Shown here: positions 38,992-41,833 of the stretch, piece after piece
How positions within the stretch are numbered: position 1 is the stretch's first letter
How the letters are laid out: each line of letters opens with the position of its first letter
Assembly (NCBI GenBank): GCA_023423535.1
Contig: JAFAFL010000115.1
Location: 1 to 41,833 of the forward strand
DNA: 41,833 bases
Reading direction: 5' to 3'
Origin: Pseudomonadota bacterium
GTDB lineage: Bacteria; Myxococcota; Myxococcia; Myxococcales; Myxococcaceae
The notes under the pieces: generated by a model
Database searches by the model: none
What the model was told of the DNA's origin: nothing
Seen by the model: only the letters and a program-made list of their open reading frames with translations
Position numbers and translations under genes: made by a program

Positions 38992-40935
38992 TTGCGCTTA
39001 ATCGCTGCTGCTTTGCTGACCCTGTCGTTGAGCCTCGTGAGTGCCGGGTGCGGTGGTCCGGAAGAGACCCCCATCGACGCCGGCACCGATCCGCTTCCCC
39101 CCGTCGGCGGAAACAATGACGCCGGGACGAACCCCGACGCCGGGATGAACACCGACGGCGGCATGGACACCGACGCCGGCATGAACACCGACGGCGGGAT
39201 GAACACCGACGGCGGCATGGACACCGACGGTGGCATGACCACCGAATGCCCGGCCCCGGACGCGTACACGGGCACCCTCACCGAGCAGGCCATCGAGGTC
39301 TACGACGACGCGATCATCTACGAGGGCGTGCTCGACGGCTCGAACACGAAGCTCGTGCTCGAGATGTTCGCGGACTACGGCCACTTCGCCGGCGGCCCGG
39401 TGCGCCCCGGCACCTACGCGCTGACCGGCGCGGAGCTGAACTACAAGACCTGCAGCCTCTGCGTGGTGCTCGTGGTCGGCGAGAACGACTTCTACATGGC
39501 CACCGGCGGCTCGGTGACCATCGACCAGGTCGGCTCGGACGCCTTCAAGGCCTCGGTGAGCGGCCTCACCTTCGAGCAGGTGGAGGTGGCCCAGGACTAC
39601 ACCTCCACGCCGCACCCGTCCGGCTGCACGACCTCGCTCGCCAGCGCGAGCCTCGAGCTCCCCGTCACCTGCGAGGCCGAGACCGCCTACGCCGGGACCC
39701 TCTCCGGCGAGACGCTGGCGCCGGGCGGCAGCGGCAACGTCACCTACACCGGCTCGCTGAACGGCGATCCGGACACGCTGCAGATCGACCTCGTCGCGGG
39801 CAAGGGCGTGTTCGCCTCGGGCCTCGCCACCGGCACCTTCACCCTCGCGGGTGACGAGCTCTCCTTCGACACCTGCGGCCTCTGCGTGCGCGTGAAGTCG
39901 GAGAACGGCCAGTGGTACATGGCCACCGGTGGTACCGTGACCCTCACCTCCGTCTCGCCGAACGTGACCGGCGAGCTGACCGGCGTGACCTTCGCGCACG
40001 CGATCATCGGGGCCAACGGCGCCACCACGCCGCACTACTCGGGCTGCCAGAGCGGGATCGCCACCGCGTCCTTCGACGGCGCGCCGCCGGTGGTCGTCTG
40101 CTCCGCCGAGACCGCCTACTCGGGCGCGCTGACCAACGAGACGGTGAACTCGGTCTCCGGCACCTACTCGGGTGACCTCAACGCGGACCCGGACCAGCTC
40201 CGCATCGAGCTGTACGAGGACGGCGTGTTCGCCAATGGCATCACCACCGGGACGTTCCAGCTGACTGGTGACGACCTCAACTACGCGACCTGCGGCCTCT
40301 GCGTGCGCATCCGCGCGGAGAACGGCGACTGGTACATGGCCACCGGCGGCGAGGTGACCCTCACCTCCGTCTCGCCGGACGTGACCGGCTCGCTGACCGG
40401 CGTGACCTTCCAGCACGTGAACATCGCGTCGAACTACGTCTCCACGCCGCACCCGTCCGGCTGCCAGAGCACGATCGCCAGCGCCACGGTCAACGGCACG
40501 GTTCCTCCGGTCGTCTGCGGCGCGGACGCGTCGTACCCGGGCACGCTGACCAACGAGTACGCCGAGTCCAGCACGGTGGGCATCTCCTACGAGGCCGAGC
40601 TCAACACCGAGCCGGACGCGCTGCTCATCCAGCTCTACCCGGGCGCGGGCGTGTTCTCCGGCGGCGTCACCACCGGCACCTTCCAGCTGGCCGGCGCCGA
40701 GCTGAACTTCGCCACCTGCGGCCTGTGCGTGCTCCTCGTCAGTGACGACGGCGAGCCCTACATGGCCACCGGCGGCTCGGTCACGCTCAACTCCGTCGCC
40801 GGCAACCTCACGGGGGCGCTGTCCGGCGTGACGTTCCAGCACGTGAACATCGCGTCGAACTACGTCTCGTCGCCGCACCCGTCCGGCTGCACGAGCGCGA
40901 TCGCCAACGCCTCGTTCAACACCGCGATCCAGTAG
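38992..40935 (+). CDS. Lipoprotein with four tandem copies of an unassigned beta domain
   Basis: A 647-residue exported lipoprotein; signal peptide with lipobox VSAGC (Cys20). A low-complexity Asp/Gly/Thr/Met linker (residues ~28-86) is followed by four tandem ~138-residue domains. Each has the pattern AYxGTLxxE, YxGxLN, a Gly-Val-Phe strand, TGTFxLxGxELxxxTCxLCV, WYMATGG or PYMATGG, SVxxxxTGxLxGVTFxHV and a closing TPHPSGC. Each has three or four cysteines, with the TCxLC pair most conserved. I do not recognise a family; a disulfide-bonded beta sandwich exposed on the surface is likely. The TTG start has GGAGGAG 5 bases upstream, which is strong and decides it. It is divergent from the Cys-repeat lipoprotein and ends at a hairpin shared with the J-domain gene. 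Confidence 0.82.
   Translation: MRLIAAALLTLSLSLVSAGCGGPEETPIDAGTDPLPPVGGNNDAGTNPDAGMNTDGGMDTDAGMNTDGGMNTDGGMDTDGGMTTECPAPDAYTGTLTEQAIEVYDDAIIYEGVLDGSNTKLVLEMFADYGHFAGGPVRPGTYALTGAELNYKTCSLCVVLVVGENDFYMATGGSVTIDQVGSDAFKASVSGLTFEQVEVAQDYTSTPHPSGCTTSLASASLELPVTCEAETAYAGTLSGETLAPGGSGNVTYTGSLNGDPDTLQIDLVAGKGVFASGLATGTFTLAGDELSFDTCGLCVRVKSENGQWYMATGGTVTLTSVSPNVTGELTGVTFAHAIIGANGATTPHYSGCQSGIATASFDGAPPVVVCSAETAYSGALTNETVNSVSGTYSGDLNADPDQLRIELYEDGVFANGITTGTFQLTGDDLNYATCGLCVRIRAENGDWYMATGGEVTLTSVSPDVTGSLTGVTFQHVNIASNYVSTPHPSGCQSTIASATVNGTVPPVVCGADASYPGTLTNEYAESSTVGISYEAELNTEPDALLIQLYPGAGVFSGGVTTGTFQLAGAELNFATCGLCVLLVSDDGEPYMATGGSVTLNSVAGNLTGALSGVTFQHVNIASNYVSSPHPSGCTSAIANASFNTAIQ
39142..39249 (+). repeat. 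18-base tandem repeat in the lipoprotein linker
   Basis: Six copies of an 18-base unit encoding G-M-(N/D/T)-T-(D/E)-(G/A/C) form a flexible spacer after the lipidated Cys. The unit length is a multiple of three, so copy-number change would alter linker length without breaking the frame. Confidence 0.8.
40402..40890 (+). repeat. 63-base near-identical segments in domains 3 and 4
   Basis: 40402-40464 and 40828-40890 are identical at 60 of 63 positions, including third codon positions, whereas the rest of domains 3 and 4 has diverged. They encode VTFQHVNIASNYVS followed by a PHPSGC end. Confidence 0.75.
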
Positions 40936-40955
40936 TCCGCTTCAAAGGGGCGCAG

Positions 40956-40986
40956 GGCGCCCGGGTGCAGTGACGGCCCGGGTGCC
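40956..40986. terminator. Strong hairpin between convergent genes
   Basis: GGCGCCCGGG and CCCGGGTGCC pair over 10 bp (one G-U) around an 11-base loop. It fills the 50-base gap between the four-domain lipoprotein and the J-domain gene and touches the stop codon of the latter. No T tract is present; bidirectional function is possible. Confidence 0.5.
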
Positions 40987-41833
40987 TAGCGCCTTCCCAG
41001 CAGCCGCAATTCGCGCAGCGCCTCGGTGCAGTCGGGATTGCACTGGATGGCCTTCTCGAACTGCCGCTCCGCCTTGTCCGGCCTTCCCGTCGCCTTGTAG
41101 ATGAGCCCGGTGAAGAGGTAGCCCTTGTCCAGCCGGGGGTTGAGCCCCATCGCCCGGTCGAGCGCCTGCAGCGCGCCGTCCACGTTGCGTACGTCCTCGG
41201 GCGCGCACTGGAACATGCTCCAGCCGAGCCAGGCGTGGAACTCGCCCTCCTGGCCGTAGAGCGAGATCGCCTCCTCGAAAAGCTTCCGCGCCGCGCTGTA
41301 CTGCCGCTGCCGCATGAGCTCCTCGCCCTTCTGGAAGCGTCCCTCCGCCGCGAGGATCTTTCCCACCTCGTCACCCATCTCGCGCTTCACGCCCTGCGCC
41401 AGCTCCGCCTCGTAGCGCGCGCGCTCCTCCGGGTCGGTCAGCGTGTCGTGCGCGGTGGAGATGAGGTCGTAGATCTGCGACGCGAGCTGCCGGACCTCCG
41501 CCGACGCGGAGCCGAAGTGCTTGTCCGGGTGGTACTCCTTCGCCAGCCCGAAGTAGGCGCGCTTGATGTCCTCGCGCCCCGCGGTCCGCGCGATGCCGAG
41601 GATCTCGAAGTAGTCCTGCCGCCGCATCGCCGCGACCTTGCCCGCGAGCCTCTCGCGCACGAGCCCTTCGGCCGCGTTCACCGTGTTGTGGATGCCGGAC
41701 AGCTCCGGCAGCAGCGAGCTCTCCGCGCGGGCGATCACCGGCGGACGCAGCGCCTCGGGAGGCGGCGGCGGCGGCACGTTCGCAGCGCGCGGCTGGAGCT
41801 TCGGCGGACCCTGCACCGGCACGGGGGCGCCCG
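40986..41833 (-). CDS. J-domain/TPR protein, 5' end outside the window
   Basis: A partial gene; the frame stays open to the window edge, so the true start lies beyond 41833 and an internal GTG at 41822 is not trusted. A Pro-rich segment (PPPPPPEALRPP) is followed by a helical stretch, then a J domain (DYFEILGIARTAGREDIKRAYFGLAKEYHPDKHF, shown in part by DIKRAY and the essential HPD). TPR-like repeats follow to the C-terminus (FEEAISLYGQEGEFHAWLGW, ALDRAMGLNPRLDKGYLFTG). J domains recruit and stimulate DnaK; the TPRs would bring a client. In myxobacteria similar proteins often carry a DUF4388 domain before the J domain as I recall; whether this one does cannot be seen. Confidence 0.85.
   Translation of the reverse strand, partial: GAPVPVQGPPKLQPRAANVPPPPPPEALRPPVIARAESSLLPELSGIHNTVNAAEGLVRERLAGKVAAMRRQDYFEILGIARTAGREDIKRAYFGLAKEYHPDKHFGSASAEVRQLASQIYDLISTAHDTLTDPEERARYEAELAQGVKREMGDEVGKILAAEGRFQKGEELMRQRQYSAARKLFEEAISLYGQEGEFHAWLGWSMFQCAPEDVRNVDGALQALDRAMGLNPRLDKGYLFTGLIYKATGRPDKAERQFEKAIQCNPDCTEALRELRLLGRR

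Noticed and set aside
1..41833. tRNA genes, rRNA, insertion sequences, attachment sites and a biosynthetic gene cluster
   Set aside because: None seen: no cloverleaf or CCA-ended tRNA, no transposase or integrase motifs, no terminal repeats, and no modular synthase domains.

Overview
The window is a dense, roughly 70% G+C stretch of bacterial chromosome with about 30 protein genes and one recognisable structured RNA. The best taxonomic reading (inference) is a member of Myxococcota. This rests on a C-terminal MYXO-CTERM-like sorting tag on a metallopeptidase (3484..5016), several lipoproteins built from tandem cysteine-rich repeats of the myxobacterial type, a eukaryote-like Ser/Thr kinase, a DUF4190/pilin-like fusion, and a sigma-54 type promoter. 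There is no insertion sequence, prophage, CRISPR array, tRNA or rRNA that I can see, and only one toxin-antitoxin pair, so most of the window looks like ordinary chromosome with lineage-specific surface proteins.

Layout. 1-5.3 kb: a Cys-rich lipoprotein, an LCAD/IVD-type acyl-CoA dehydrogenase behind a palindromic operator, a lipoprotein with a carbohydrate-binding-like domain, an M6-like secreted metalloprotease and a small zinc-ribbon protein. 5.3-7.1 kb: a secreted protein, a small membrane protein and the 23S rRNA methyltransferase RlmE. 7.1-13.4 kb: a 2070-residue alpha-2-macroglobulin lipoprotein with an intact thioester motif. 13.4-20.6 kb: a DUF1428 protein, a membrane histidine kinase, an acetyl-CoA hydrolase/CoA-transferase, a BTAD-type regulator with an ATPase domain, and a nitronate monooxygenase-like flavoprotein. 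20.6-25 kb: a lipoprotein behind a good sigma-54 promoter candidate with an upstream palindrome, tyrosyl-tRNA synthetase, the DUF4190/pilin-like protein, 5-formyltetrahydrofolate cyclo-ligase, and just upstream of it a 6S RNA candidate, an arrangement known from many proteobacteria.

25-32.8 kb: a TPR protein and a Ser/Thr kinase in one operon. Opposite them on the minus strand lie an AAA+ ATPase, an intrinsic terminator, then a tight Fic-like / DHH phosphoesterase / cysteine desulfurase operon in which the Fic protein has lost its catalytic histidine; next come branched-chain aminotransferase and a patatin-like lipase. 34.3-36.4 kb: an M18 aminopeptidase and a PIN-domain toxin-antitoxin pair. 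36.4-41.8 kb: two divergent repeat-rich surface lipoproteins, one with nine 48-residue Cys repeats plus a propeller-like domain, the other with four tandem copies of an unrecognised domain. They share an intergenic region with a 24-bp imperfect direct repeat. A J-domain/TPR protein runs off the right edge.

Most notable are the 6S RNA locus with back-to-back promoters, the degenerate Fic protein and its operon, the sigma-54 promoter with a palindrome at about -94, and the four-repeat lipoprotein whose domain I cannot assign. All calls come from reading the sequence; no database search was run.
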